A stretch of 64,000 nucleotides of DNA. Origin: Bacteroidota bacterium. GTDB taxonomy: Bacteria > Bacteroidota > Bacteroidia > Chitinophagales > LD1. How positions within the stretch are numbered: position 1 is the first letter of the stretch; each line of letters starts with the position of its first letter. Made by a program: the position numbers and the translations under genes. The notes beneath the pieces are model-generated. The model had not been told where the DNA came from. It saw only the letters and a program-made list of their open reading frames with translations, and did no database searches. Positions 18,817-28,123 of this stretch are shown piece after piece. The stretch lies in NCBI GenBank assembly GCA_026391075.1, contig JAPLES010000084.1:17422-81421 (forward strand), read 5' to 3'.

Positions 18817-21189
18817 TTACTCCACCACTAACTTTCCAACTTTCATATTTTTCCCATCACTGGTAAGTAGATATTGATAAAAACCTTTCGAAAGTTTTTC
18901 GTTGTGGTAAGTATATGCCGTTTTGCCTTCCACTATTTTAATTTCATCAACCACTGAACCCAATTGATTGAAGATGCGGATAGTTGCTTTTTCAAAATCG
19001 GTATTGGTAATAAAGAAAGTGGTTTGGCTACTGAATGGATTTGGCACCACGCTTACTATAACTTTTGATTCACTTAAACTTTTTATTCCGGTGTAAGTGC
19101 AGCTTCCATCGCTCATATTTGCGAGTGGGTTGTAATTATCTGCTGTTGAATCTGTGCAACCGTAAACTCTAAGCACACAAGTTCCTGAATCTACATTTGC
19201 CAACGGATTGTAATTGATGCAGGCGGTATCTGTAGCTCCAAAGGTTACACATGATGCAAGCGATGTAAGCGCTTTAAAGGCATTTACTTTTCCATTGCCG
19301 TACTCGGGATTTGCAACCGCAGTGGTAAATGAATCTTTGGTAGCCGTGCAAATGAGCAAAGTTTTTATTTCGCTGTAATTAGCCGTAGGCCGTTGTTCTA
19401 AATACAAGGCTGCAATACCTGCAACAAGTGGAGAAGCCATGGAAGTTCCTCCGTTGCGAATGTGTTTTTTGGTAACAGAAACTTTTTTACGATTAACGGC
19501 ATTCGTAGCAACCGAAATAAAAAGTGAATCGCCTGTGCAAATGGTAGTACTGCCGGTAGCCATTATATCGGGTTTCAAACGCTCATCGCGGGTGGGGCCA
19601 AAACTCGAAGTTGCAAAACGCTTACCTACAATTTCGTTGTAAGGCGAATCAATCATGCTGCGGTAAACAGAATCGCGGTCGAAATAACCCGCTCGATTAG
19701 AATAGTTTCCTACGGTAATTACTTTATCGCTGCACTGCCAGCTCGATACCATCGTTTTTAAATAATCGGGATGCCGATAGTTGGCGAATTGAATTGGAAT
19801 GCCTCCGTTGAGTGTGGAAGTCATGTCGGCACTCCCTATTAAAGCACTGCTACTCCACAAATCGAATTTGCCTGAACCTGAAGTTTGCAAACGCCAGTAA
19901 TTGGTAATATCAACCGGGTGAATTAAAAATTCGATATGGTAGCGGTCTTCATCTAACGAAACTGAAATACTTACCTGCCCCAATAGATTAACGCCTTGAT
20001 AAAGGTTTTGTGAAATGACAACACTGTTACCCGGTGCAGGATTAAAGATGATCGAAGGCACCGCGAAATATTGCATGCGCGCTAAATCATTTCCGTTGTT
20101 ATCGTTACAACCAATAGTGAAAGTTGCATTGCTGAAATCGGAAACGTCTGCCCACAAGTCGAAATAAATTTCGTTAGCAAGATTGTTGTACGTAAAAAAT
20201 GTATAAGCTGAATCAGTCGGAATATTGTATCCAAGGTGATGCGGAATATCGCCACCGTTTCCAGCCGCGGCTACCAACACTCTTCCGTTTCGTGCATCGA
20301 GCATGGATTCAATTAACGAGGTTGCTAAATCTTTTCCATCGTGCGAACCATAGTACGTTCCAATACTTGTATTAATAACACAAGGCTTACCGAGCGCATC
20401 GGCTTTTTTGAAAATATAATCTACAGCATCAGTCACGCGGGTTAGAAATGCATCGTCCGTTTCATCTACACGTACAACAATAATATCGGCTTCAGGAGCT
20501 ACTCCGGTAAATTCTCCTTCATGTACTGTACCATCCATCGAGTGACCGTTACCCGCAGCAATACCTGCTACACAAGTACCGTGACCATTATCACTTTGCG
20601 GGTCAATATGTGTGCAGTTGCCATTATCTAAATCAATCCAGTTCCATTGGTTACCGTAAGCATAAGGTAGAGGCGCGTTACTGCCGCTGGCTACCTGGTC
20701 CCAAATAAAACGAATACGTGTACTGTTGTCATTAGGTTTGCGAAAATCTCCATGGGGCCAATAGATGCCTCCATCAATAATTCCTACAACCACACCACGA
20801 CCTTTATAAGTTTGAGAAAGCGGTGTAGCACCTAGTAAGACACTGTCAATATTGTTTCGAATGCGCGCGGTGTCCATCAAAAAAACTCCTTTAGCTCCTT
20901 TGCTTTCAATTTTTTCTACGTCTTTGTTCTGCGAAAAAGCAATCAGATTTTTTCCGGGAACTTCAATGGATGAAACGCGGTTGTAACTGTATTTGAATAG
21001 ACCGCCTAAGCCTTCGGCTAATTGTTTTATTTTTTCTTCATCACCTTTTACCAATAGCGGAACAAGTTTGTTGCTTAGGTTTTCGTGTTGCAGCTGGTTA
21101 TAGAAACGCAAATCGAATTTGGTGGTAACGGTTTGTGCAAAGCTGTTTGCGGCACAAAGTATAAGAGCAGGAAGTAAAAATATTTTCAT
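18817..21189 (-). CDS. S8 (subtilisin-like) serine peptidase with T9SS type A sorting domain
   Basis: GVVVGIIDGGIYWPHGDF (Asp), DNGHGTCVAGIAAGNG (His), GGTSMASPLVAGIAALYL (Ser); C-term VPNPFSSQTTFFI...GFYQYLLTSDGKNMKVGKLVVE. Start at MKIFLLPALILCAANSFAQ (21189). Confidence 0.92.
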   Translation of the reverse strand: MKIFLLPALILCAANSFAQTVTTKFDLRFYNQLQHENLSNKLVPLLVKGDEEKIKQLAEGLGGLFKYSYNRVSSIEVPGKNLIAFSQNKDVEKIESKGAKGVFLMDTARIRNNIDSVLLGATPLSQTYKGRGVVVGIIDGGIYWPHGDFRKPNDNSTRIRFIWDQVASGSNAPLPYAYGNQWNWIDLDNGNCTHIDPQSDNGHGTCVAGIAAGNGHSMDGTVHEGEFTGVAPEADIIVVRVDETDDAFLTRVTDAVDYIFKKADALGKPCVINTSIGTYYGSHDGKDLATSLIESMLDARNGRVLVAAAGNGGDIPHHLGYNIPTDSAYTFFTYNNLANEIYFDLWADVSDFSNATFTIGCNDNNGNDLARMQYFAVPSIIFNPAPGNSVVISQNLYQGVNLLGQVSISVSLDEDRYHIEFLIHPVDITNYWRLQTSGSGKFDLWSSSALIGSADMTSTLNGGIPIQFANYRHPDYLKTMVSSWQCSDKVITVGNYSNRAGYFDRDSVYRSMIDSPYNEIVGKRFATSSFGPTRDERLKPDIMATGSTTICTGDSLFISVATNAVNRKKVSVTKKHIRNGGTSMASPLVAGIAALYLEQRPTANYSEIKTLLICTATKDSFTTAVANPEYGNGKVNAFKALTSLASCVTFGATDTACINYNPLANVDSGTCVLRVYGCTDSTADNYNPLANMSDGSCTYTGIKSLSESKVIVSVVPNPFSSQTTFFITNTDFEKATIRIFNQLGSVVDEIKIVEGKTAYTYHNEKLSKGFYQYLLTSDGKNMKVGKLVVE

Positions 21190-21220
21190 AGGAAATAATT
21201 TTCTTGTTGGTGACTTCCCG

Positions 21221-21262
21221 CCCTCCCGAAAAAAAGCGGGATGAAACAAAAGCAGCGGGACT
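21221..21262. repeat. Palindromic repeat of the TCCCGC..GCGGGATGAAAC type
   Basis: CCCTCCCGAAAAAAAGCGGGATGAAAC; related motif in reverse orientation at 55111-55140. Confidence 0.55.
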
Positions 21263-21296
21263 AAACACCAACAAGGGCTTTGCTTGTTTCTACAAG

Positions 21297-21322
21297 TTTA
21301 GTTCTTTTCAAGAAGAACTAAA
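21297..21322. terminator. Strong intergenic hairpin downstream of lptD (terminator role uncertain)
   Basis: 10-bp stem TTTAGTTCTT / AAGAACTAAA, loop TTCAAG; no clear T-tract. Confidence 0.35.
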
Positions 21323-21415
21323 TGGGCTAAATGTTTACAAACTAAATGGCGTATGGTTTCAAATACAATTTTGGAAAGCCGGACTTAAATAAATTAGAAC
21401 TTGGCTTTCTAAAAT

Positions 21416-24184
21416 TTACAAATCTTTCAACGAATTCTTCTTCTGAATTTTCAAATCTTTAAGTGTACCCGATTTAGGTTGAAGAATAATTAAGAACTGC
21501 TGCCGCGCATAACTGTTAAGCGGTGGAGTCCAGGTAAAGGTAAGTTCCCAGCAGTGTAAATCGCGAATAACGGAAAGATTAGTCAAGGTCATTTGCTTTC
21601 GTGAAATATCAAAACCTGTACTTAACGCAATTTTCCAGTGTGGTGTTAAATTGAAATCAGCCGAAGCTCGAATGGTTTGATTCGTTATGATAGTATCAGG
21701 ATTATACGTGTTGCCTTTAGAAATATTGAAGTTATATCCCAACGATAAATTCCACGGAATATCAAAATTGTAAATTTGATTCGGGTTATAGGAAACGTAG
21801 TCGCCAAAATAGTTTGGTGCTGCATCGTAGGTTCCGTTAGAAGTTTTTGGTTTTGAATGAAGCGACATAGATGCGCTGATGTTTGCCGTAGCAAAGCGAA
21901 GCAGCTGACGGTTCTTTGTCCATTCAAACGTATTTATTCTTCGGTTGTGCGAATCCACTGCATAAGGATCAAACTGCGCACTAAAATTTAAATTAATGAG
22001 ATTAAAAATTCGGGCAGCTACTACGGTGAGATTAAATGGTTGCAATCGCAATGAATCGGCAATGAAATTATAGCCGCCACTTAAATTAACCTGGTCGAGC
22101 AAACCCACTTTCTTTTCGTGAGTGATAGTATCTTTTTTGTCAAACACTTTCATGTCGAAATTGTTGGCGAGATTCCAACTCAACTGCGCTACTTGTCCGC
22201 TACCAGGCACTCCGTAAATTGCTGAAGGTTCAAACACCGAATATTTTGTTTGACCGCCTTCTGAATTACCTTGAACATACTTATAGTATTTCCACAAATC
22301 GTTTCCAAAATCGGGATTATAAGCAAACGAAACACTTGGCGTAAAAGTATGGCGAATAGCTTTTACTAATCCGGTTCTGAATTTAAAAATACCTGTAACC
22401 TTAGTGCTGAACGAAAGCGATAACGAAAAATTTCTGGTCGAATTTAATTTCCAAAGCGTATCGGTTACCACATGCCCGCGAATGGTATCCACACCTCCGT
22501 TTGATTTTATCGAATACGTAGTATCGCCATCCCAACTTTTTTCTATTCCTTTAAAATAGGTGCGCTCCTGATAACTGAAAGCCGGAGTAACATTTAAATA
22601 TTTCAAAATCCTTAGCGGAGCATCAATAGCAATTTGCTGATTTACGCCCATCGTAAATTTGTTGGCACTTTCGCTTTTGAATAAAATAGAATCAATTGTG
22701 CTCAACCTATTTTGAAACTCAAAAGAATAACTGATGCCAATATTTTCATACCACCTCGGCACACCAGTTTTAATTTTACTTTTGAACGGTGTGACCCTCG
22801 ACATAGATAAACGAATTGTAGGTAAGCCGAAATTAATTTGGTGAGTTAACAGGTTTTGGTCGTGACGAAGATTGATGGCAAGGGAAAATGGACTACCAAC
22901 AAAATTGTGCGAAAAATTAATTGACGAATTAAATGAAGTATTCAACAGGCGCTGATCGGTTACAAAACTTGCGTTATAATAATCGGCACTTTGCATTTGT
23001 ACACTCGCGCCAAAACTAGAATTAGGAATTGATTTTGAATCTTGCGTATGATTCCACGAAAAGGAATAGGCATTAGTGGCTTTCGCCTTTGGTAAATCAG
23101 GATCGGCAGCGGGTGTGCGCACATAACTAAAAGCAACATTGCCGGTAAACTTATAGCGAAGGGCGTATTGCGCATTTATTCCTGCACCTACAGTACCGTT
23201 AGTGGCAAACTGTGCTAAAAATTTCAAACCTAAATAATCATTTACCGCCCAGTAGTAACCACCGTTTTGCAGAAAGAAAACGCCTGCACCTATCTGTCCG
23301 TATTGCGGTAAAATTATTCCTGAACGCTTACCTTGTTTCACCGGAAAAATTCCAAATGGTAAATAAAGCGGAGTAGGCACTCCACCCACCCATAAGTTTG
23401 CAGGACCGGTTACCATTACTTTGCCCGGAACAATCTTTACCTGCTTTGCTTTGAAATAAAAATGCGGTTCATCTAAATCGCAAGTAGTGTATTTCGATCG
23501 TTGTCCATACCATTCATCATACTCATTTTTTTTCACCACTTCGCTGTGTATATAAGCATCACCTTCCTTTGTAACTACATGATATACGATTCCTTTTTTT
23601 GTTTTGAAATTATATTTCATAGAGTCAGCACGGTACTCTTTTCCATCTTCCGAAAAAATAGGAGTTCCTTCTTGATGATTGCCAGTGCTATCGTTTGTGC
23701 CTCGTGCGGTAAGGTTCATGGTGTTCCAATCAAAATCAACGCGGTTCGATTTCAAGGCAATTTTCTGATATTTCAAATCACCTTCATTATACAAGTACAT
23801 TTTTTTGGTTCCCAAATCATACACAATTGAATCGGTAGCTCTGTAAGTAATAATGTCTTTCACATCGCTTTGGTTAGCTATATCAATAGTATCGTTGTTG
23901 TCAATTGTATCGGTAACAACAATACTATCACCACCGTTTACCACGATAGAATCGTAGCTTAAGTGAAAACCATGCACACCTGAATCGGTCTGCATTTGAC
24001 TCGCTTGTAAACTATCTGCACTAAAACCAAAACTTGTTGCAGAAGGTGATTGAGGGAATGGATTTTTTGCATGTAGTATAGTAGACAGTAAAAGCAATAC
24101 TGTGGCTAAAAACAACAAGCGCCTGTGCGGGCAGTGCCTTTTGCAAAAGTATATTTGAAGGGAAATGTTCAATTGGGTAATCAT
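21416..24184 (-). CDS. lptD: LPS-assembly protein LptD-like (OstA family)
   Basis: VDFDWNTMNLTARGTNDS...FSEDGKEYRADSMKYNFKTKKGIVYHVVTKEGDAYIHSEVVKK...KYTTCDLDEPHFYFKAKQVKIVPGKVMVTGPANLWVGGVPTPLYLPFGIFP. Confidence 0.88.
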   Translation of the reverse strand: MITQLNISLQIYFCKRHCPHRRLLFLATVLLLLSTILHAKNPFPQSPSATSFGFSADSLQASQMQTDSGVHGFHLSYDSIVVNGGDSIVVTDTIDNNDTIDIANQSDVKDIITYRATDSIVYDLGTKKMYLYNEGDLKYQKIALKSNRVDFDWNTMNLTARGTNDSTGNHQEGTPIFSEDGKEYRADSMKYNFKTKKGIVYHVVTKEGDAYIHSEVVKKNEYDEWYGQRSKYTTCDLDEPHFYFKAKQVKIVPGKVMVTGPANLWVGGVPTPLYLPFGIFPVKQGKRSGIILPQYGQIGAGVFFLQNGGYYWAVNDYLGLKFLAQFATNGTVGAGINAQYALRYKFTGNVAFSYVRTPAADPDLPKAKATNAYSFSWNHTQDSKSIPNSSFGASVQMQSADYYNASFVTDQRLLNTSFNSSINFSHNFVGSPFSLAINLRHDQNLLTHQINFGLPTIRLSMSRVTPFKSKIKTGVPRWYENIGISYSFEFQNRLSTIDSILFKSESANKFTMGVNQQIAIDAPLRILKYLNVTPAFSYQERTYFKGIEKSWDGDTTYSIKSNGGVDTIRGHVVTDTLWKLNSTRNFSLSLSFSTKVTGIFKFRTGLVKAIRHTFTPSVSFAYNPDFGNDLWKYYKYVQGNSEGGQTKYSVFEPSAIYGVPGSGQVAQLSWNLANNFDMKVFDKKDTITHEKKVGLLDQVNLSGGYNFIADSLRLQPFNLTVVAARIFNLINLNFSAQFDPYAVDSHNRRINTFEWTKNRQLLRFATANISASMSLHSKPKTSNGTYDAAPNYFGDYVSYNPNQIYNFDIPWNLSLGYNFNISKGNTYNPDTIITNQTIRASADFNLTPHWKIALSTGFDISRKQMTLTNLSVIRDLHCWELTFTWTPPLNSYARQQFLIILQPKSGTLKDLKIQKKNSLKDL

Positions 24185-24257
24185 TAAATCTATACTGTCA
24201 CGATTTTTGCTTATGGAAATTCACACAACATTGCATCAAAATTAAAAATTCCACAAC

Positions 24258-25874
24258 GTGAGACTTCAACACATATTGTTTATTACTGCGGTTTTTGCTT
24301 TTACTTTTGTAAACGCTAACAATAATTTCACCATTAAAACGGTTGTAATTGATGCCGGCCACGGTGGTAAAGACCCCGGTGCCTCAGGCTCGTCTAAAAC
24401 TAACGAAAAGGATATTGCACTGGTGGTGGCGTTAAAACTGGGCGACTACATTCAAAAAACTTTTCCTGAGGTAAATGTTATTTACACCCGAAAGACCGAT
24501 GTGTTTTTGGAATTGCACGAGCGTGCCGAAATTGCGAACAAAGCCAAAGCAGATTTATTTATTGCGGTGCATTGCAACTCTTCGCCTAAAGCCGAAGCCT
24601 ACGGAACCAGTTCCTATGTTTTAGGATTGCACAGAACCGAAGCCAACTTAGATGTGGCAAAGCGCGAGAACTCGGTAATTTTGTTGGAGGAAAACCGCGA
24701 TAAGAATTATGAGTTTGACCCTAACTCACCCGAAGGCCACATCATCATGAGCATGAAACAAAATGCTTTTTTAGATCAGAGTATTGACTTCGCCTCCAAA
24801 ATTGAAAACCAATTAGAGAATTATTCCAAACGCAAAAGTTTAGGAGTGAAACAGGCGGGCTTCTATGTACTTTACAAAACCACCATGCCGAGTTTACTGG
24901 CAGAAATTGGTTTTATCTCTAACCCTGAAGAAGAAAAATTTTTGAATAGCGTGAAAGGACAAGATTTAATTGCTACTGGTTTGTTCAATGCGTTTAAAGA
25001 CTACAAAGGCGAAATGGAAAGCGGCTCATCTTTATCTGTGGCCACTAGTGTAGAAACTAAAACGGAAACAAAAACTTCGGCTTCGGTTGCAGAAATTAAA
25101 ACGGAAACAGTAAAAACCGAACCCGTTAAAAAAGAAGAAGTAAAAACAGAAGCGGTTAAAACAGAACCGGCAAAAGCAGAAGTTAAAACTCAAACAAGTT
25201 CTACCTCCACTACTGCTGTTTCAAAAACAAATTCATCAAAGGCTACTACGGAACGAACAGAACAAAATTCGGTAGTTATTAAAAGCGGAAAAAATATTCG
25301 AAAGCCTATTGAAAATTCAAGTGGCGGTGGAAAAGGAAGACCAGTAAATGTGCAAGTAAAAGGAGAAGCTGGTGTTCAACCTATTTATGTAACAGCTAGC
25401 ACTCTCGATCCCTTTGATACCATGAGCATGCGTACACTCAATACAAAAAACAAAGCTAACACCAAAGCTGAACCTAACACGGCTGATGCAAAAGCAAATT
25501 CATCTAAGGCTACTGAAACAAAGGTTGCGGAAAATAAAACAGCAAGTGAATTAGAAGTAAAAACAGAATCGAACAAATCGCCTTTAGTAGCTACGCACAA
25601 AACAGAAGGTGGAACGGTTTTTAAAATTCAATTATTTGCATTGAAAGGCGAATTGAAAGAGTATGATAAAGTTGCAAAACTGTTTGAGGTGCTTACTGCC
25701 GAAGAATTACCAAACGGTTTTACACGTTACTATGGCGGTCACGTAAAATCTTTTACCGAAGCAAAAAATCTTTTAGCTGTTGCTCTGGATAATGGATACA
25801 AAGCAGCTTTCATCATTGGTTTTAAAGAAGGCAATAGAATGGGAACAGATGAAATGAAAGCATTGGAGAAGTAG
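24258..25874 (+). CDS. N-acetylmuramoyl-L-alanine amidase (Amidase_3) with K/E/T-rich linker and C-terminal SPOR-like region
   Basis: KTVVIDAGHGGKDPGASGSS...VNVIYTRKTDVFLELHERAEIANKAKADLFIAVHCNSSP; C-term FKIQLFALKGEL...YYGGHVKSFTEAKNLLAVALDNGYKAAFIIGF. Confidence 0.92.
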   Translation: MRLQHILFITAVFAFTFVNANNNFTIKTVVIDAGHGGKDPGASGSSKTNEKDIALVVALKLGDYIQKTFPEVNVIYTRKTDVFLELHERAEIANKAKADLFIAVHCNSSPKAEAYGTSSYVLGLHRTEANLDVAKRENSVILLEENRDKNYEFDPNSPEGHIIMSMKQNAFLDQSIDFASKIENQLENYSKRKSLGVKQAGFYVLYKTTMPSLLAEIGFISNPEEEKFLNSVKGQDLIATGLFNAFKDYKGEMESGSSLSVATSVETKTETKTSASVAEIKTETVKTEPVKKEEVKTEAVKTEPAKAEVKTQTSSTSTTAVSKTNSSKATTERTEQNSVVIKSGKNIRKPIENSSGGGKGRPVNVQVKGEAGVQPIYVTASTLDPFDTMSMRTLNTKNKANTKAEPNTADAKANSSKATETKVAENKTASELEVKTESNKSPLVATHKTEGGTVFKIQLFALKGELKEYDKVAKLFEVLTAEELPNGFTRYYGGHVKSFTEAKNLLAVALDNGYKAAFIIGFKEGNRMGTDEMKALEK

Positions 25875-25888
25875 AAGTTATAAAATCT

Positions 25889-26815
25889 TTACTGCGTTCT
25901 ACCCGCCAGCAAATACAACGCAGCCATTCGTATAGCCACACCGTTTTCTACCTGATGTAAAATAAGCGATTGCTTGGAGTCTGCCACATCGCTATTTAAC
26001 TCCACACCGCGGTTAATAGGACCCGGGTGCATAATCGTAATGTCTTTCTTAATAGAATCGAGCAACGATTTGTTCACTCCGTAGAAGAGAGCGTATTCGC
26101 GCAACGAGGGAACAAATTTTATATCCATTCGCTCCAACTGAATGCGCAACACATTCGCCACATTGCACCATTCCAGTGCCTTCTTTAAATTGGGTTCGTA
26201 AGTCACTCCCAGTTCTTCAATATGTTTTGGAATCAAAGTGGGAGGCCCTGTCACTTTTACTTTAGCACCCATTTTCAACATGAGAGGAATATCGGAACCT
26301 GCTACACGCGAGTGTTTGATATCGCCAATAATTAAATAGTTCAGCCCTTTAAGTTCGCCAAACTTTTCACGAACAGAATAACCATCAAGCAAACCTTGTG
26401 TAGGATGTTCATGCGTGCCGTCTCCTGCGTTAATAATATTGGCTGAAATATGTTGCGAAAGAAATTCTGCCGCGCCCGAGCTCGAATGGCGCATCACAAT
26501 CATATCCACTTTCATGGCAAGAATATTTCGCACAGTATCTAAAAGTGTTTCTCCCTTTTTAACTGAAGAACCCGAAGCAGAAAAATTAATCGTATCAGCA
26601 CTCAGTCTTTTTTCTGCCAGTTCAAATGAAATTCTTGTGCGGGTGCTGTCTTCAAAAAATAAGTTGGCAATAGTAATGTTGCGAAGGCTGGGAACTTTCT
26701 TTATAGGTCGTTGAAGTATCTCTTTAAAATTATCGGCCGTTTGAAAAATTAAATCAATGTCAGATTTCTGAAGACTTTTGAGAGAGATAAGGTGTTTCTG
26801 ACTTAGTGCGCTCAT
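25889..26815 (-). CDS. pyrB: Aspartate carbamoyltransferase catalytic subunit
   Basis: FFEDSTRTRISFELAEKRL, HEHPTQGLLD, GDIKHSRVAGS, MHPGPINRGVEL. Confidence 0.96.
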   Translation of the reverse strand: MSALSQKHLISLKSLQKSDIDLIFQTADNFKEILQRPIKKVPSLRNITIANLFFEDSTRTRISFELAEKRLSADTINFSASGSSVKKGETLLDTVRNILAMKVDMIVMRHSSSGAAEFLSQHISANIINAGDGTHEHPTQGLLDGYSVREKFGELKGLNYLIIGDIKHSRVAGSDIPLMLKMGAKVKVTGPPTLIPKHIEELGVTYEPNLKKALEWCNVANVLRIQLERMDIKFVPSLREYALFYGVNKSLLDSIKKDITIMHPGPINRGVELNSDVADSKQSLILHQVENGVAIRMAALYLLAGRTQ

Positions 26816-26820
26816 CTAGT

Positions 26821-26855
26821 AGTGAATAGTGAATGGTGAATAGTAAATAGTAAAA
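26821..26855. repeat. Five-unit heptamer array AGTGAAT-AGTGAAT-GGTGAAT-AGTAAAT-AGTAAAA
   Basis: Five consecutive 7-bp units in register. Confidence 0.85.
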
Positions 26856-26869
26856 TCATGCTTTGCCTT

Positions 26870-26904
26870 TCTATTGTCTATCGTCTAAAATCTAATGTCT
26901 ATCC
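26870..26904. repeat. Five-unit heptamer array TCTATTG-TCTATCG-TCTAAAA-TCTAATG-TCTATCC, overlapping the pyrR stop
   Basis: Five consecutive 7-bp units in register; pyrR ends at 26892. Confidence 0.87.
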
Positions 26905-27440
26905 TCTTCTATAATCCAAATTTTATCAGCACCGTCCTCTTCTTTCCATTCCACTTTTACTTTTTCGGCAGTAATAGAATCAATCACTTTGCCTACATAC
27001 TTCGCTTGTATAGGAAGGTGACGATGCAATCTTCTGTCAATGAGAACAAGCAATTCTACATCAGCAGGTCTGCCGTAATCAAGCAGTGCATCTAATGCCG
27101 CGCGAATGGTTCTGCCGGTGTAAAGCACATCGTCAATCAGTATAATGTTTTTGCCTTCAAGTGAAAACTCAATATTGGTTTCATCGGCAATCATGGGTTT
27201 GCTTTTCAATCGAAAATCATCGCGATAGAAAGTGATATCGAGTTTTCCGTACTCAATATTTTTCTTCTTCAGTATCTCGGTAAGTTTCTGATGAATGCGG
27301 TTGGCTAGAAAAACACCGCGAGGTTGTACACCTATAATTGCCGACTGAGAAAAATCTTTATGCTGTTCAATTAACTGATGACAGAGACGGGTAATAGTAA
27401 GATTTAATTTTTTGCTGTCGAGGATAACGCGCGGTTGCAT
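26892..27440 (-). CDS. pyrR: Bifunctional pyrimidine operon regulator / uracil phosphoribosyltransferase
   Basis: PRPP-binding NIILIDDVLYTGRTIRAALDALLD; SAIIGVQPRGVFLANRI; ahead of pyrB on the same strand. Confidence 0.93.
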   Translation of the reverse strand: MQPRVILDSKKLNLTITRLCHQLIEQHKDFSQSAIIGVQPRGVFLANRIHQKLTEILKKKNIEYGKLDITFYRDDFRLKSKPMIADETNIEFSLEGKNIILIDDVLYTGRTIRAALDALLDYGRPADVELLVLIDRRLHRHLPIQAKYVGKVIDSITAEKVKVEWKEEDGADKIWIIEEDRH

Positions 27441-27455
27441 CGTTGAATTGTTACG

Positions 27456-27463
27456 CGAATATA
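27456..27463 (-). promoter_or_regulatory. Putative -7 element TATATTCG upstream of pyrR
   Basis: Minus strand TATATTCGCG; resembles Bacteroidota -7 TAnnTTTG; same 8-mer upstream of two other genes in the window. Confidence 0.35.
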
Positions 27464-27644
27464 ATCATGTGGAGCAAAATAAGAAGTGAAAGAATTTGGT
27501 GATGGTGAAGAAGTGAGGTTCGTATAATCCGTTTTTCAGAGGAGAAATAGAGTCACGAACTCCACACTGTGTGCATAACATATTCTATGTTTTTTTTTGC
27601 TGAATGGTTTTCGTTCTTACTTTTCGCTCACTAAAACCAATTAT

Positions 27645-27983
27645 ATGGCAACCAAAAAAGCGAAAGCAAAAAAGCCTGCTAAAAAAGCAGCACCAAAAAA
27701 AGCAGCTAAAAAAGCGGCTCCGAAAGTTAAGCGTAAACCAAACGCTGCATTTATGAAACCAATGACTCCAAGCACAGCGCTTGCAGCAGTGGTAGGCAGC
27801 AAAGCACTTCCTCGTACAGAAGTGACTAAGAAAATTTGGGAATACATCAAGAAGAACAAACTTCAAGATGCTAAGAACAGACGCAACATTAATGCTGATG
27901 CTGCTCTTAAGGCGGTATTCAGTGGAAAAGGACAAGTAAGCATGTTCGAGATGGCTAAACACATCAACAAGCATTTGTCTTAA
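27645..27983 (+). CDS. SWIB/MDM2-domain protein with lysine/alanine-rich histone-like N-terminal tail
   Basis: MATKKAKAKKPAKKAAPKKAAKKAAPKVKRKPNAAFMKPMTPSTALAAVVGSKALPRTEVTKKIWEYIKKNKLQDAKNRRNINADAALKAVFSG; start at 27645. Confidence 0.9.
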   Translation: MATKKAKAKKPAKKAAPKKAAKKAAPKVKRKPNAAFMKPMTPSTALAAVVGSKALPRTEVTKKIWEYIKKNKLQDAKNRRNINADAALKAVFSGKGQVSMFEMAKHINKHLS

Positions 27984-28003
27984 TTTCTTTTTTTCTGCAA
28001 TTG

Positions 28004-28042
28004 AAAAAATTGTCCTGGCTTCGGTCAGGACAATTTTTTTTT
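28004..28042 (+). terminator. Rho-independent terminator after the SWIB gene
   Basis: Stem AAAAAATTGTCCTG / CAGGACAATTTTTT with C(TTCG)G loop and T-tract. Confidence 0.88.
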
Positions 28043-28123
28043 GTGGACTACTGAACGAAGCACTCTTCAAACATTACCATTCTTCTTTTTTAATTTGCGC
28101 GCTTAGATAATATAGAACCCTGC

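Noticed and set aside
25030-25260. KTE/KTA-rich stretch of the amidase considered as a minisatellite
   Set aside because: Ordinary low-complexity linker; no fixed DNA period.
27471-27540. AAGTGAAAGAATTTGGTGATGGTGAAGAAGTGAGG considered as another heptamer array
   Set aside because: No consistent 7-bp register over five units; too degenerate to claim.
27585-28070. 161-aa minus-strand ORF (Cys/Phe-rich CFFWCCFFSRLFCFRFF)
   Set aside because: Antisense shadow of the Lys/Ala-rich SWIB gene; composition is an artefact of AAG/AAA codons read backwards, and it crosses the terminator.
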